Of a stretch of DNA of 64,000 nt, positions 35,586 to 47,009 are shown in pieces. Position numbers and translations under genes: made by a program. This stretch comes from Trichobilharzia regenti (lineage: Eukaryota; Platyhelminthes; Trematoda; Strigeidida; Schistosomatidae). Within the stretch, counting starts at the first letter, position 1. The number at the start of each line of letters is the position of its first letter. The notes below the pieces were generated by a model. It was not told the origin of the DNA and ran no database searches. It saw nothing but the letters and a program-made list of their open reading frames with translations. The DNA lies in assembly GCA_944472135.2 (NCBI GenBank), contig OX235265.1:45109459-45173458 (forward strand). Reading direction: 5' to 3'.

Positions 35586-36690
35586 TTTTGATCAGTCACA
35601 CAGTGTTGCACAGTAATATTTACTGATGACGATGACGTTTCCTAGCACAAATTATTACCGCTCATAATCATATCAAGGTACTCACTCACACAACTTTTTT
35701 TGCTTCATTTATATACATGGGTAAAAATTGATGATTAGACATTTGAATAAAATCAATTTAAGATAAAGTACATTCGGCAGGAATATTAGTTTTGTGAATA
35801 AAATACAAGATGACGATAAACAGTACAAGGCATCTACAGTTTTATCACATAAGGAGGGCATATCTGAGATGGGATAGGATGGCATTCAAACCTACAAACT
35901 CACTCAAGCAGGACAAGCTGTGTAAGCTAAAGGACCCTGTAGGCTGACCCAATTAAGCAAAATAATATAATTTTCAAAATACCTTGCAATGACTGTGAGT
36001 TAGGTGAACTACGTGGGTCAAACTAGTAGATCGGGACTAGTGAGATTATCAGAACATAAGTATTTAGATAAGGTCAGAATGGTTTACCCCACGAAGACAA
36101 GTGATTTAGAAAAAACTTAGCAATAGCACTGCTCACTTTAACACAACCACACAATAGGGTGGGACAGAGTGATTATTCTAAAAAGTAATACAGGTAGATG
36201 AAGAAAGAGAGATTGATTACTGAATCCCGCCCGGTTCATCGAGTCTACACCCAACACATGCAATAGAAGTAACTCAACGCAAATATCTGAGATGTGGAAG
36301 ATATCATTAACACCAGTCAAATCAGAGGATAATACTTAATATTAAAATGTTTCCCATTCACATTATAACATTATAACAAGTTATTTACTTTACTGTAAAA
36401 ACATCTTATTTCTCATCTTATTGACTGACAACACTCGTCCTATTTCCCATCCTATTGTATTTGATTGACAACACTAATATTCGTGCCGAGTGTACTTTAT
36501 CTTATATTGATTTTATTCAATTGTCTAATCAACTTTTACTCATGTATATAAATGAAGCGAGAAAGTTGTGTGAGTAATTTGATATGATTATATGCAGTAA
36601 TTTCTGCTCGAGACGTTGTCATCAGTCAATATTACTGTACAACACTGTGTGATATTATCAAAATAAAATCTTATCCAATAAAGGAATACG
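35586..36690. mobile_element. PLE fragment with inverted ends
   Basis: The centre (about 35,960-36,320, plus strand) encodes remnants of a GIY-YIG domain (VGQTSRSGLVRLSEHKYLD-like, then SAIA.H, RFIESTPNTCNRSNS-like and NIRDVEDIINTSQI-like segments) with several stops. The flanks 35,586-35,790 and about 36,470-36,690 are inverted copies of the PLE tail, sharing TTTATATACATG, AAAATCAATnTAAGATAAAG and GTACAGTAATATTnACTGATG. The reverse transcriptase is absent. Confidence 0.65.
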
Positions 36691-36985
36691 TTTGACCAAT
36701 AAGAGAACTGTAGAAAGTCTGGACTTTCTTGGAAGATTTATGTTTATTGTCACAGAAACATGAAGGTTTAAGGGTGAAAACCAACAATTTGTTTAGCGAG
36801 TTAGGCAATGAAGACAGAACACCAAGTGAATATAGAGAAAAAAGAAGTTTTTATTTTGACTAATCACACAGTGTTATCTTATCCATAATAGAGTTATACT
36901 CTACCACAGTGCCCAAGTTTTATACTTATAGAAAAAAAGAAGTGATGAAGATACTTAGCTAACAACAGTAACGATGGACTTATGC
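36690..36985 (+). repeat. Inverted duplicate of RTE fragment, with small insertion
   Basis: Repeats, in opposite orientation, the RTE sequence at about 35,330-35,580 (GTAGAAAGTCTGGACTTTCT, CAATGAAGACAGAACACC). Between 36,849 and 36,940 about 90 bp beginning TTTTTATTTTGAC resembles the PLE tail and is bracketed by AGAAAAAAGAAG-like duplicates. Confidence 0.6.
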
Positions 36986-37129
36986 TCTACCACAGTGCCC
37001 AAATGTTACACTTGTATTCTTTTATTCTCACTCTACATGGCCTGCAACATGATCTGGTCCAGCAAAATCACGAATATCATCGATGATAGTTGACTGACTG
37101 TTTTGTTTTACTCTTGTCTTCGTGTCAAA

Positions 37130-37250
37130 GGCATCATCTATTTTACCAGATGGTCCTAAGCCCGGAAAAAAGAGGGAAGACTTGGCGTGGAGCTAGCCAT
37201 CCTACACTGGAAAATCAGCTGAATCACTAAAGAAACTTCAACGCACAGAA
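37130..37250 (+). repeat. SINE-1 body fragment, diverged
   Basis: AAGAGGGAAGACTTGGCG, GAGCTAGCCATCCTACAC and TAAAGAAACTTCAACGC align with the SINE-1 body in order. No head. Confidence 0.5.
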
Positions 37251-38456
37251 GAAATAAAACAACAATAACACCAAAATGAACTTATTATTCGCCAGTTAAT
37301 ATGTAGATTGCCATTTTAATTTAAAATATCACCAGTTCTTCAAAGTAGCTAGCTAAAATTTGGGTAGTTTACACTGTTTCAACTGTCTGAGCTGTGCAAA
37401 ACCTCCTACACTACTGATAATCGCTGTCCATAGCAAGAGAAATGGCGGATCGATGTTTCCATCAGTTTGATTTGTCTGGCTGGTAAGCACCGCTGGTTGA
37501 TGTAAGTGGCATCAGAGTACTCATACAACTCAATCAGGAGTATATCGTATCTATTGATTCTCTTCACTCATCTTATTGTCTACCTCTCTGGGCTATTTGG
37601 AACGTGGCAACTCAAACTGCTGCACTTCGGTGCTAAGTTCTATGTTGAATTCAGACAGATAGATATCGTATCAGGAGGATTCGCAATACTCGGATGTTAA
37701 AAATTCATCAGCCTGAAGTAAGTTTACCACATTAAATAATGACTGATTAGAGGACAGCGATAAGAAATTAATTCTCTAGCTCATAAAAATATATTGCATA
37801 AGGAGAATAAAACAGAAGAACTTAAATCGATTCATTTGCCAGTTACATTTTTTCGTTTACTAATTTACTGCTTCCACTACTGAAATGTCTGTTAAGCAGT
37901 TGTATGTTATTCAGTCTAGGCGGAAAAAAAAGAAACAACAGACAGAGGAGTGGACGGACTATCATGATTTCTAACAATGTGATGACGATGATTTATTTAA
38001 GCTGGTGTGCAAATTACCTGAATATCACATGCTTAACAATCATTACTGACATTGTCTCGATTGAGTTAGTATTACAGCAAAATTAGTATAAGTGACGTAT
38101 TAAAGTAATTATTAGTAATCGATAATTTATCCGTATATAGATATTTTATCATGACATTCAGATAGGGAGAGAAAAAAAAGAGAAAAGAGTAGTTAGTCAC
38201 AGTAATTCTACAGTAGAAAATAAGTGAAAATAAGTTTTTTTTTATGAAATTCCTGAAAACTCTGCAGACTGAAATCAACTACCCGATCGATAATAAATGG
38301 AATAACTGAGAAATAAAAAAGAAAGGACAAAGAGATTAAAAACAGGAAGAAACTACAGACAGGATAACCAGTAAGTTCAGTAAATGATATCTATAACAGA
38401 AGTATTGATTTTTTTTCATTATTAGTTGTATTAGTGACTAAACAATATATGACTTA
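37251..38456. other. No recognised gene
   Basis: Unassigned. 37,468-37,505 shares a short stretch with 22,088-22,130. Confidence 0.4.
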
Positions 38457-38789
38457 GATTGGACACCAGTCAGTAACTATTAGTTATGTGTCTAGTCCTT
38501 CCTTTGGTGCAAACTGAATTCTCGCAGTCAATTTTGCAATGTAGCCACCGTTCTAGATATCTAGTCATTACAATGCACATCGATTTGACAATATTAGATG
38601 GTTAGTGGCAATCGGCGACTCGAAGCCATAACTGATCTAAGTTTCGTCCTAGTTGACACTCATCAGTCAGCAAGGTGTGTCTGCAACCTTGAAGGAACTG
38701 ATGTCTCTTCTGGGACTCGAACCCGCCTCAGCCGGTTCTGCAGTTAGAGACGTTACCATTGAGCCTCCAACAATCTAATATCGTCAAAT
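38457..38789. mobile_element. HS-C foldback insertion
   Basis: 38,457-38,764 is a minus-strand HS-C unit ending inside the head (GAACCCGCCTCAGCC; GCAGTTAGAGACGTTACC). It switches abruptly at 38,765 to plus-strand tail CTCCAACAATCTAATATCG. The ribozyme-like block (38,632-38,680, minus) holds an exact CTGATGA and GGACGAAAC with a weak stem II. Confidence 0.72.
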
Positions 38790-39293
38790 ATATGACTTAA
38801 TTGGCTTGCTTTTGAGCACTACAGTAGCAGTTAATTCTGTATTGGATAAGTTAATTTCATATGATGCATACCGAATAAAAAACTACATGGCATTTGGAGC
38901 ACATTTCATTGCTCATAACCATATAATTATACTCAGATAATTTCCTAACTTGTTTTAAATAACCGTAGCCACCCCCTCTTTTTTATGGCAATTTCCCATA
39001 TACCGGGACAGGCGTTAAATCATTTCTGTTCCATGTATTCAATGCTGACTAGGCGATGAAAGGTCCACCCAACTATATTGCTTCCTGATACTTTTATCCA
39101 ATCCCACTCTGTTGTGTGGTTACATAAAAGTTCATACGTAGTAATACCTCAGTTTTTTCCTAAATTAATTAACAATGTTAATCATTCTAGGCCTGGCTAA
39201 TTTCCCATGTTCTGATAACCTAACTTACCCTATGACCTATGTGTAACTGACCTTACAGTCACTGAATGGAATTTAGTAAATTATATTACTTGG

Positions 39294-39530
39294 TTTGCGT
39301 CGGTGGCACAGCGTTTAAGATGCTCGCCGACCATGCGTATGGTTAGGGGTTCAATCCCCGGCTGACAAACTCCTTTACCTCGGTAAGCCAGAAATAATGT
39401 TGGTAAAGAGGAAAGGTTGGGCATGAGGCTAGCAACCCCATCCTGTAAAAATAAACATTGCTACAGAAACTTCAAGCCACTAGCTTGATGCCCCATGTTC
39501 CACTGGGAATGTGAAGGAAAAATTATTATT
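39294..39530 (+). mobile_element. SINE-1 copy with 9-bp target duplication
   Basis: Full length, head TTGCGTCGGTGGCACAGCG, end GCCCCATGTTCCACTGGGAA, TGTGAAGG plus A and ATT repeats. ATTACTTGG flanks it at 39,285-39,293 and 39,531-39,539. Confidence 0.9.
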
Positions 39531-39539
39531 ATTACTTGG

Positions 39540-40345
39540 CTTAACTGAGTTTCTTTTGAATACTTAAGGCAACAAAGTTTATCTCTCAGTGAGTTGGTTG
39601 ACTTTATTGTCATTTCAATTCGTCTTATTAGGAGTCATGTGTATGGCTTGTGATGAGCGCACCCCAATAAATTCAGGCTTGATGAGGGCAGCAATATTCG
39701 AATAGTCTAATATTACCAAATTGATACTTTTAATAATTTCAAATAATTAAAGGTGCAGAAGATTACGGAGTTGACAGTAATAAAATATTTTCACAAACGG
39801 ATTTATACATATAGCAAAGATAAGTTTGATTGGACTATCATTTCTTTAATATCTTTGGAAATTTGTCAGCACAACTCCAAACTCTGTTTACAGAAACAGT
39901 TTTCTCCAGTCTTTTATTCTACCTTGGTCTTAACCTCTTCACTAGTGTTCCCCTGCAAGAAAATTTCAATTTAGTTTTTCTTAATTTCTCCTTTACTTTT
40001 AGTTTGCTTTTACTTTAATAGTTAATTCACTAGTATCACTCTCATATGTTCCTTTTGTACGTTTTCGCACTTGTTAAATTGACACTCAACTACATTTATT
40101 CTCACTCATTGTAATTTTAACCTTATCAAATTTGTAACCATTTCTTCCTTTGTGCCATTGAGTACTACTACGTAATTTACAACTATTATTTTTTACTTCT
40201 AAAGCCACTTCTGAGTAATTATACCAGCTATGTCACTCCCTATTACTCAATAATAGACTACTATACATTTTTTGGTAAATATAAACACAACCGTACAGCC
40301 TCTGAAGATGATTTCGTCGATAAAGAAACTTTTCTTCGCTGAATC
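39540..40345 (+). other. Mostly unassigned; PLE-tail-like end
   Basis: About 40,295-40,340 reads GTACAGCCTCTGAAGATG, CGATAAAGAAACTTTTCTT, which lines up with the PLE tail motif at 9,208 and 52,085. The upstream part has no recognisable coding remnant. Confidence 0.4.
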
Positions 40346-40658
40346 TGTCTTTTATTTTTTTTATAGAAAAAATCCCCATTTAGACATTTGTAAAACAGAA
40401 AGATTGAGCGAAGAAATGTTTAGTTTTCAATTAGATCCTCATCTCACTATGCCCCTACTCTAATATACACGTATAGCATTTTTATTACAATACACAACAG
40501 TTTACCAATCAAGTGGCACTGATACGTTTGTTAACAATAATTAGTCAATGTCAAAATGTTAGTGGGGTGATAATTAACGAAGAAAATCAATACACATTTA
40601 GAAGGTAGAAATGGCTAGAATAAATTAATTTTACAAGGATAACACGTAATTAAAGATG

Positions 40659-40852
40659 AAGTTTGCGTCAGTGGAACAGTGGTTAGGACTCTCGCCGACC
40701 ATACACATGGTCCGAGGTTCAATCCCCTGCCAATGGACACCCGATATCTATGGTCGGCCTGCAAAATTTGGGCTACCGATATCACATGCTGAAAATTCCA
40801 TACTTGTACCAAAAATACGATGTGGAATCAAGCTGTTATCAAAACAAAAAAA
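40659..40852 (+). mobile_element. SINE-2 copy, full length
   Basis: Head GCGTCAGTGGAACAGTGG, B-box-like GGTTCAATCCCC, body CCGATATCTATGGTCGGCC, ATCACATGCTGAAAATTCC, and A-rich end ATCAAAACAAAAAAATTAA. Confidence 0.85.
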
Positions 40853-40919
40853 TTAATAAAATAATTTGGACAGTTATAATTTTTATAGTTTTAGAGGTTT
40901 AGAGGAAGCGGGGCGAAGT

Positions 40920-42050
40920 CGTCCGGTTTATACTTTCATGTAACGAAGGCCAAGTTATAGAAAGTGGCTATACAAATTTCTTCTGAACACACAAGTTTGG
41001 CTTCTTCAGGTAGATTTCTATTGCTTCAGTTGTAGGTATGTAGAAGACGAACTCGTAGAGCAAAATTAAGATTAGTCGGAATGCGATAAATAATTTTAAA
41101 TGTTGTATTAACGTCAACCTTATGCTCATTATCTACAAGGTGTGCTAGAATAGAGCTACGGATAGACCTTGTTTGTCCCTTGCTTAACCATGTTGGATGA
41201 TGTTCGGAAATACGATGATGAACCTGCCTAATTGTACGCCCAATGTTGCTGGTTCCGGAGCTACAGTCATACTGGTAGATACACATAGAAGAGGTAAATT
41301 TAGGTAGTTTATCCTTATTTCTTGAACGTAGAATAGGGGTGGTTGTGAAGAGACAACGTACCTCTGCTGCATAATAAGCTCTTTTGACTGCATTCTTCAG
41401 TCTTTGTGTTATTATTTCGCTGGTGTTGTCGCCGAGGAACTGCAGTTTTATGAACAGTGGTTTTTTCGGAACTGTCGCTATACTGACTCTCCTAGATGCT
41501 GAATTCATTTTTTTTCAATGGCTTTATCTGGATAACAATTTTTTCTAAGTAATTCTCCAATTATCTTAAGCTCCTCATTGAGGCAGTCATCTGAAGAGAT
41601 TAACCTGGCTCTATGAACCAGACGCTTTACCAGGTTACGTTTATATTTCAAAGGTACAAAACTCAAAAAATGAGTGTACTGACCTGTTGTTGTAGGTTTC
41701 CTGTACACACTCCTTCTTAGAGTGCCATCTTCTTTCTTTGCCATGAAGACGTCTAGGAATGAGATACTGTCATTACTTTTTTTCTCTATGGTAAAGTTTA
41801 TTGCTGAATGTGCATCATTAAACTTGTCAAGTATGTTCATTGCATCATTCTCGTTTCTCATAACCAGAAATGTATCATCCATTTATCCACAGTAGAAATC
41901 CAAGTCATTAATTACTCCTTTCAGTAGTCCATTTTCTTCATGACTCACTGGGTATCTTCGGTGATTGAATATTTTTATTTTTATTTTATCCAAGTTAAAT
42001 CGCACAATGAATTGATTAACTACAAGGTTGCTGTAGTCACTAGTAATGAG
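40920..42050 (-). pseudogene. Penelope-like element, palm end to GIY-YIG
   Basis: Minus strand: NDLDFYCG, a stop, MDDTFLVM at about 41,882 (the catalytic YxDD box), FLDVFMAKKEDGTLRRSVYR, TGQYTHFLSFVPLKYKRNLV, then a one-base frameshift at about 41,505 into VPKKPLFIKLQFLGDN, RAYYAAEVRCLFTTTP and the GIY-YIG core MCIYQYDCSSGTSNIGRTIR with RISEHHP, FKIIYRIPTNLNFALRVR. A last frameshift precedes NRNLPEEAKL. N-terminal RT missing. Same subfamily as the 51.2- and 57.8-kb fragments. Confidence 0.9.
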
Positions 42051-42191
42051 TAATCTCCATCTTCACTGACTATTAGTTTAACTGTCTGGTTATTTGTTTT
42101 TGAGGTGTAATTTCGTAAAATTTAACATTTTAAATGTGTATTTTATCGCGTCTCAATCATCTTATTGTTAATTTTTCCTCACTCTGATTGC

Positions 42192-42420
42192 ATGGAGGAT
42201 TGCATCATGAGGTAACATCAGTTAGAGAACCACTGGAAAACCTGAAAGTACTGGACAGCTGTTTCGTCAGACTAGTCCGCGAATCTTTATCAGTACGCAT
42301 TCACCACCAGGGTTCGAACCCAGGATATTCTGGTTACAAGGCCAGTGAGCTCGTACACCATTGAGCCACTGGGACCCGATCCAATGATGAAATCCTCAAT
42401 GCAATCAAACAAATATTTCT
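42192..42420. mobile_element. HS-A foldback insertion
   Basis: Minus-strand tail, ribozyme block and head to 42,386, then directly plus-strand tail GATGAAATCCTCAATGCAAT. Stem I (GTACTG/CAGTAC) is intact. The core reads CTGATAAAGA, so the invariant G is shifted or lost. Confidence 0.72.
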
Positions 42421-42885
42421 ACTTTTCCTCAATCTATTTACATGACTGAAAAATATAATTGAATGTCCAGTCACCCCCATTTGGTAGAGTTCCTGGTTTC
42501 CAGGTGAAAACCTCCAGTTTTTGAAGAAAAAACAACACTATCCACAGGAAACAGCGAGGAATTATCAGATATAACCGGCAATTAGACTCTCTAAGGCAGC
42601 TTTAATTTTAGAATTTTTGTTTGATATTAGTTATTGGTTATTAAAATGCATTGGTTCTAACTAGTGGCCTGGGAATTACTATATTCTGTTTATGCTTTCT
42701 GCATTACGAGAATCTTTCACTTACTTATGTTAAATCTTGTGTTTCTGAATAACTAATTTATAGCATGGTACATAAAATAAATGATTATTAAAAAAAAATT
42801 ATTCTGTCCCAACCGAAGTGTCACTGAAGTTATTCCTGAGTATCCTAGATACCATGATTGTTTTTTGATCAGGAATTTCAATTAT
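42421..42885. other. No recognised feature
   Basis: Unassigned AT-rich DNA. Confidence 0.4.
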
Positions 42886-43470
42886 GACTGCTGAATTTTC
42901 AAAAGAATGGATACTGAACAAAGAGTACTCTTTTCGATAACTTCATCATCAGTTATATATATATTATAGTGAATGAATGAATTAGTGTTATTAACAACAT
43001 TAATGTTGGTTAAATAACATGGAGTCAATAACATCAATAGATTACAGTTCGATAGCATCAACATAACAGTAAGCTGAATGTCAGAAAAATTAGGAAAGAT
43101 AATCACACAAATTCATGAATTTATAGTCTCTACTGAAGGCCGGCCAGGGCAGCAGTAGTGGCTGGACTTGATTCTTTTGCACACAAAGCACTGTTCATTT
43201 CACACGAATCGCGATAGCCTCTACTGTTTGAAGCATGCGGTACTTAGATGTTTTTGTCAATTAATTAGGCATCCGGGAGATGATGATGATGATGATGATG
43301 ATGATGGGGAAGGATTCTTCAATGGTGGCTGGCTTTGTGGCCGGTTTGGACCAGATGGTCCAATATCGAACTGTTGATGGTTTTTACTAAGGCTTTATTT
43401 AGCCATAGTGCGAGATGTTCTCAAGTGAGCACGAAAAATCAAGTTCCTAGAGCAACAACGGCCGATATGA
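42886..43470 (-). pseudogene. Penelope-like element, GIY-YIG C-terminus and tail
   Basis: Inverted second copy of the subfamily at 8.69-9.29 kb. Minus strand: DYxGRCCS-like, IFRAHLRTSRTMAK, NSSILDHLVQTGHKA-like, the microsatellite (eight TCA units against six), LPD.LTKTSKYRML and QTVEAIAIRVK-like segments. The tail motif CTGATGATGAAGTTATCGAA lies at about 42,936-42,955. Confidence 0.8.
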
Positions 43471-43886
43471 CTCGCTAATATACATTTGATTCAACTTATT
43501 CCCATCACTTGCTTTCAAAAATACAAGCTATTTACCACGTAAGCAGATTCTGAGGAGAATTCACTTTGGTTCGATTATTCTTTATGTGAATAAATGTCAA
43601 CAGAAAAAAGTCAGATAGAAAGGAAGGAAATTTCATGCATTTATTCCCTTAATGAATTTAAACAAGCAAGAACCTACAATTTTAGCAGAATAAAATGGTA
43701 CCATCTTTTATTTCATTGCCTTCTCGTCAGCTGCTTACAGGCCAAGACATCAATAAATATATCTACAAAAACAATTTTAGCACACTTGCACAGACAGTTC
43801 ATTTTAAACAAAAATCAACCGATCACTATACTCATACACTAATAATATATACATATATATGCAATATTAAACACTATTCCGAACAA

Positions 43887-44129
43887 TGCGTCGGTGGTAT
43901 AGTGGTTAGGACACTGGCCGACCATGCACATGGTCCGGGGTTCGATCCCCGGCCGACTCACTCCTTCACCTCACTGAGGCAGAAATAATGTTGGTAAAGA
44001 GGAAAGGTTGGGCATGAGGCTAGCAACCCCATCCTGTAAAACAATAAACATTGCTACAGAAACTTCAAGCCACTAGCTTGATGCCCTATGTTCCACTGGG
44101 AATGTGAAGGAAAAATTATTAATTATTAT
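43887..44129 (+). mobile_element. SINE-1 copy with 12-bp target duplication
   Basis: Best tRNA-like head in the window: acceptor halves GCGTCGG/CCGACTC (six of seven pairs as in the family), anticodon-like hairpin GACCATGCACATGGTC and perfect T-arm CCGGGGTTCGATCCCCGG. TATTCCGAACAA occurs at 43,875-43,886 and 44,130-44,141. Confidence 0.92.
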
Positions 44130-44199
44130 TATTCCGAACAATAATAATCATACACAATGGAAACTTTTCAGCATTTCGCATTCAGATGAAAGAGAGATG

Positions 44200-44948
44200 A
44201 AAATATCCAGTTACCAGGCAGGGCAAAGAAAGACTGATAACTGTTTCTTTCTGAACGCACAAATCAGGTTTCAGGCGCTTGATGGAAATAGCTTCAGCAA
44301 ACTTGAGTTATTTTGCCTATTGATGATTTTGAACGACTTTTCTGCGTCCACCTCATGACCCGTGTCGAGGATATGCCTGACGATGGCACTGTTTGAAGCA
44401 TTTGTTCCCTTTAGACGTTATCTTTTTGGTACATGTTCAGAAAATCGTAGATATGCCCTTCTCTCTGTCCTTCCAATGTAAGTGCTCCCACAGATACATG
44501 ATAATTTGTATATACGGTTGGAGTTAACATGAGAAGGATATCTATCGATATTTGATTGCACCAAAGAGCAAGTTGTTCGATAGACGGGAACGAGCTTAGC
44601 TGCAGGATAGGCTCTGGCTAGCGATGTACTCAGCCTTCTGTTGATCACTGCTGCAATATTTTCACCTTTATAATCAAACTGAATGTAGATTGGCTTTTTA
44701 CCCACTGTGATTTGTTTTAAATTTGTGACTTCAGATCTTCCATACTTGTTGATGAACCTTTGAGGGTACCCACTGCTCTTCAACATCTTTTCGAGAAACT
44801 CAAATTCTTCCTCTAACTTCTCTATAGAACATATTCTCCTCGCTATATAGTAAAGAGTCTTGAATAGTCCACGTTTAAAGCTATTTGGACAAAAGATATT
44901 AAAATGTAAGTAAATGTAAAAAAGAAGGAAACGTTTTCTTCTGTGCAC
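44200..44948 (-). pseudogene. Penelope-like element, thumb to GIY-YIG
   Basis: Open over 44,418-44,948: ARRICSIEKLEEEFEFLEKM, GYPQRFI, KKPIYIQFDYKGENIAAVIN, SLARAYPAAKLVPVYRT, then the GIY-YIG core NRIYKLSCICGSTYIGRTER, LRFSEHVPKR. It continues through a frameshift near 44,418 into NASNSAIVRHILDTGHEVDA, KSFKIINRQN at 44,200-44,400. It belongs with the ORF at 54.2 kb (EHVPK) rather than the 41-kb copy (EHHP). RT palm absent. Confidence 0.88.
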
Positions 44949-45687
44949 AGGTCCTTCCTACTGTGAGGCACTTTGCGAACATGACTAAATAATAGCAGCA
45001 ATTTAGTGATTGTTATTAATATAGATAGAATATCATTTCAAGGTATATTATTATTCTGTTATACATACATAATCATACACGTGTTCTAATAAAGCGATAT
45101 TCTTTATTCACTCTTATGTATCTGTTCAGTCAACCATGTCATTTATTATACTATTACCGGTGTGTATACCTCAACAGGGAGTAATAGTCAAGTATTCTCA
45201 ATGATTACATTGATAGGTTTAATATTCATCAGGAAGCAAAAAATGATGATAAGGTATGTAATACAGTTGCTATGGTGACAATGAGTTTATTCTCCGCTTT
45301 ATCTAAGAATCTGTAGCAAAACGAATGTTCATAATAAAGTCATATTTACGTAGTAATAAGTAAAAATGTTGGTTACTGTAATAAAAGAAAGACAAAGAAA
45401 AAGGTGAAATCTTCATCCTTATTTAAAGGCATTTTCATTTCATCTAAGTTGAACTTAATAGTTTCCTGAGGATTATCCATTTTTTTAAAAAGTTTTAATT
45501 ACACTCATAGAACATGTCAGAGATGATATAGGTTATATTCAAGTGATTTGTAACAGTGGAAGACAAATTACGGAAGCCAAGGTATATTTTCAAGTGATCA
45601 AACAGCTATTTATATCTATACAGTTTATATTCATTAACCAACCATTGAGCGTGTGATTTTGATTTATACCAAACGACATGAAACAGA
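44949..45687. other. No recognised feature
   Basis: Unassigned AT-rich DNA. Confidence 0.4.
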
Positions 45688-46050
45688 ATGCATGGAGGAT
45701 TTCATCATGAGCTGACATCAGTTAGAGACACACTGGAAAACCTGGGAGCACTGGACAGCCAGCTGTTCCGTCAGCCTAGTTTGCCACTCTTCAACAGTAC
45801 GCAGCCACCGCCAGGGTTCGAACCTAGAACCTTCTAGTTACAAGGTCAGTGAGATCGTAGACCATTGAGCCACTGGGACCCGATCCAATGGCCAACCCAT
45901 GGATTCTAACTTCCGCCAATTCACGACATAGGGTGACCATTTCGCAATGTCTTCTTCGATGAGTTACTGCCTCATCTTCAACCTGCTGTACCCTAGTGGT
46001 CACAGCTTCCCACTAGAACCCCAGGTTAACTGCATGAATAGGGCAGAATG
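45688..46050 (-). mobile_element. HS-A element, nearly full unit
   Basis: Minus-strand unit with strong head (B-box GGTTCGAACCC on the element strand near 45,820) and complete body to GAACCCCAGGTTAACTGC (plus-strand reading). Ribozyme block: TTGAAGA, GTGGC/GGCTGAC, GGAACAGCTGGCTGTC, CAGTGC; both core boxes carry a substitution. Confidence 0.8.
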
Positions 46051-46164
46051 TTCAGAATGTTCAAATATATACATAGTATTCTGTCGCTAATGCAGTATTG
46101 AACTGTAGAAATAGTATTCGGACGTTAACCCCAACACCAACAAATACAGGGATTCTTACTGTGA

Positions 46165-46371
46165 GATTGGACACTAGTGACTAATGGGATGTGTCTAGTC
46201 CTTTGTTTGGTGCAGACCGAATTCTTTCAATCAGGTTAGAATCTCAGAAGGGACATGAGTTCCTTCTAGGGTGCAGATACGCCTTGCTGACTGGTCAGTG
46301 TCAACTAGTACTAAACCTAGATCAGGTAGGGCTTCCAGTAGCCGATTGCTTTCAACCATCTAATATCATCA
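46165..46371. mobile_element. HS-C foldback insertion
   Basis: Minus-strand distal end (GATTGGACACTAGTGACTAA, to 46,234) joined to plus-strand half-head, ribozyme-like block and tail (TTAGAATCTCAGAAGGGACA; GCTGACTGGTCAGTGTCAAC; CTAAACCTAGATCAGG; CAACCATCTAATATCATC). Confidence 0.72.
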
Positions 46372-46740
46372 GATTAATATTCCGTTGGAATCCATTGTCT
46401 TTATTATCCCACTACAGATTGTTAAGATACTAGTTAATTATCTTAGAATCAGTTGACAGTTGTTGGTAAAAAGATCCAACTACTGATTTATTGTGATTTA
46501 TTCATATGTAAAAAAATCTTACTTTTATCTGATTAAACACAAATTAAATATTGAAATGATTAGAGTAATATTTAACTCTGTAAAGTATGCTTGCGTTGGG
46601 AAATGTACATGGACTGTAACCCGTAGTGTACAACAGTCTCTAGCAGAAAACACATCATCCAGTCAAAAGAAATCCGTAACTCAGGTCTTAATGTAGAAGT
46701 TATTCGAAATGTTCACTGTTATGAACATAAGATGGGTGTA

Positions 46741-46975
46741 CAGAGTTTGAAGCGATGGTTGTTGGGTTTGGGCTTTCAGTAGGGATATCATCACTCACTT
46801 GGAATCGAAGGTACAATTAGTTGACCATTCCCAAATATGACGAAACGTGCATTTTGGATTCCCCTGCTATTGACGACATAGTATTAATCTTCAGATATTA
46901 CCGAAGCACCCGTACTAGGAGCTGACACGTCAACAGTCGAGTCCGAACATTTCTTTCTATTATCCTGAATCAACG
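46741..46975 (+). mobile_element. Smα-like element, ribozyme block to end
   Basis: Plus strand: GGTACAATTAG, TTGACCATTCCC, AATATGACGAAACGTGC, GGATTCCCCTGCTATTGACG, then distal CTTCAGATATTACCGAAGC, CCGTACTAGGAGCTGACACG. Stem II reduced and core boxes mutated; head decayed. Confidence 0.62.
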
Positions 46976-47009
46976 GGAATTACAAAATTAACTTAAACAA
47001 ACAAAATTA

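Noticed and set aside
34984..35591. Host gene exons on the plus strand
   Set aside because: Two plausible ORFs occur, but this is the antisense strand of an RTE LINE remnant.
43168..43377. Poly-Asp protein
   Set aside because: Antisense reading of the same trinucleotide run in the inverted PLE copy.
43887..43965. tRNA gene
   Set aside because: The head has a nearly perfect T-arm and acceptor stem, but the anticodon-like loop is one base short. The sequence runs into a SINE-1 body with A-rich tail and target duplications, and the same head recurs many times.
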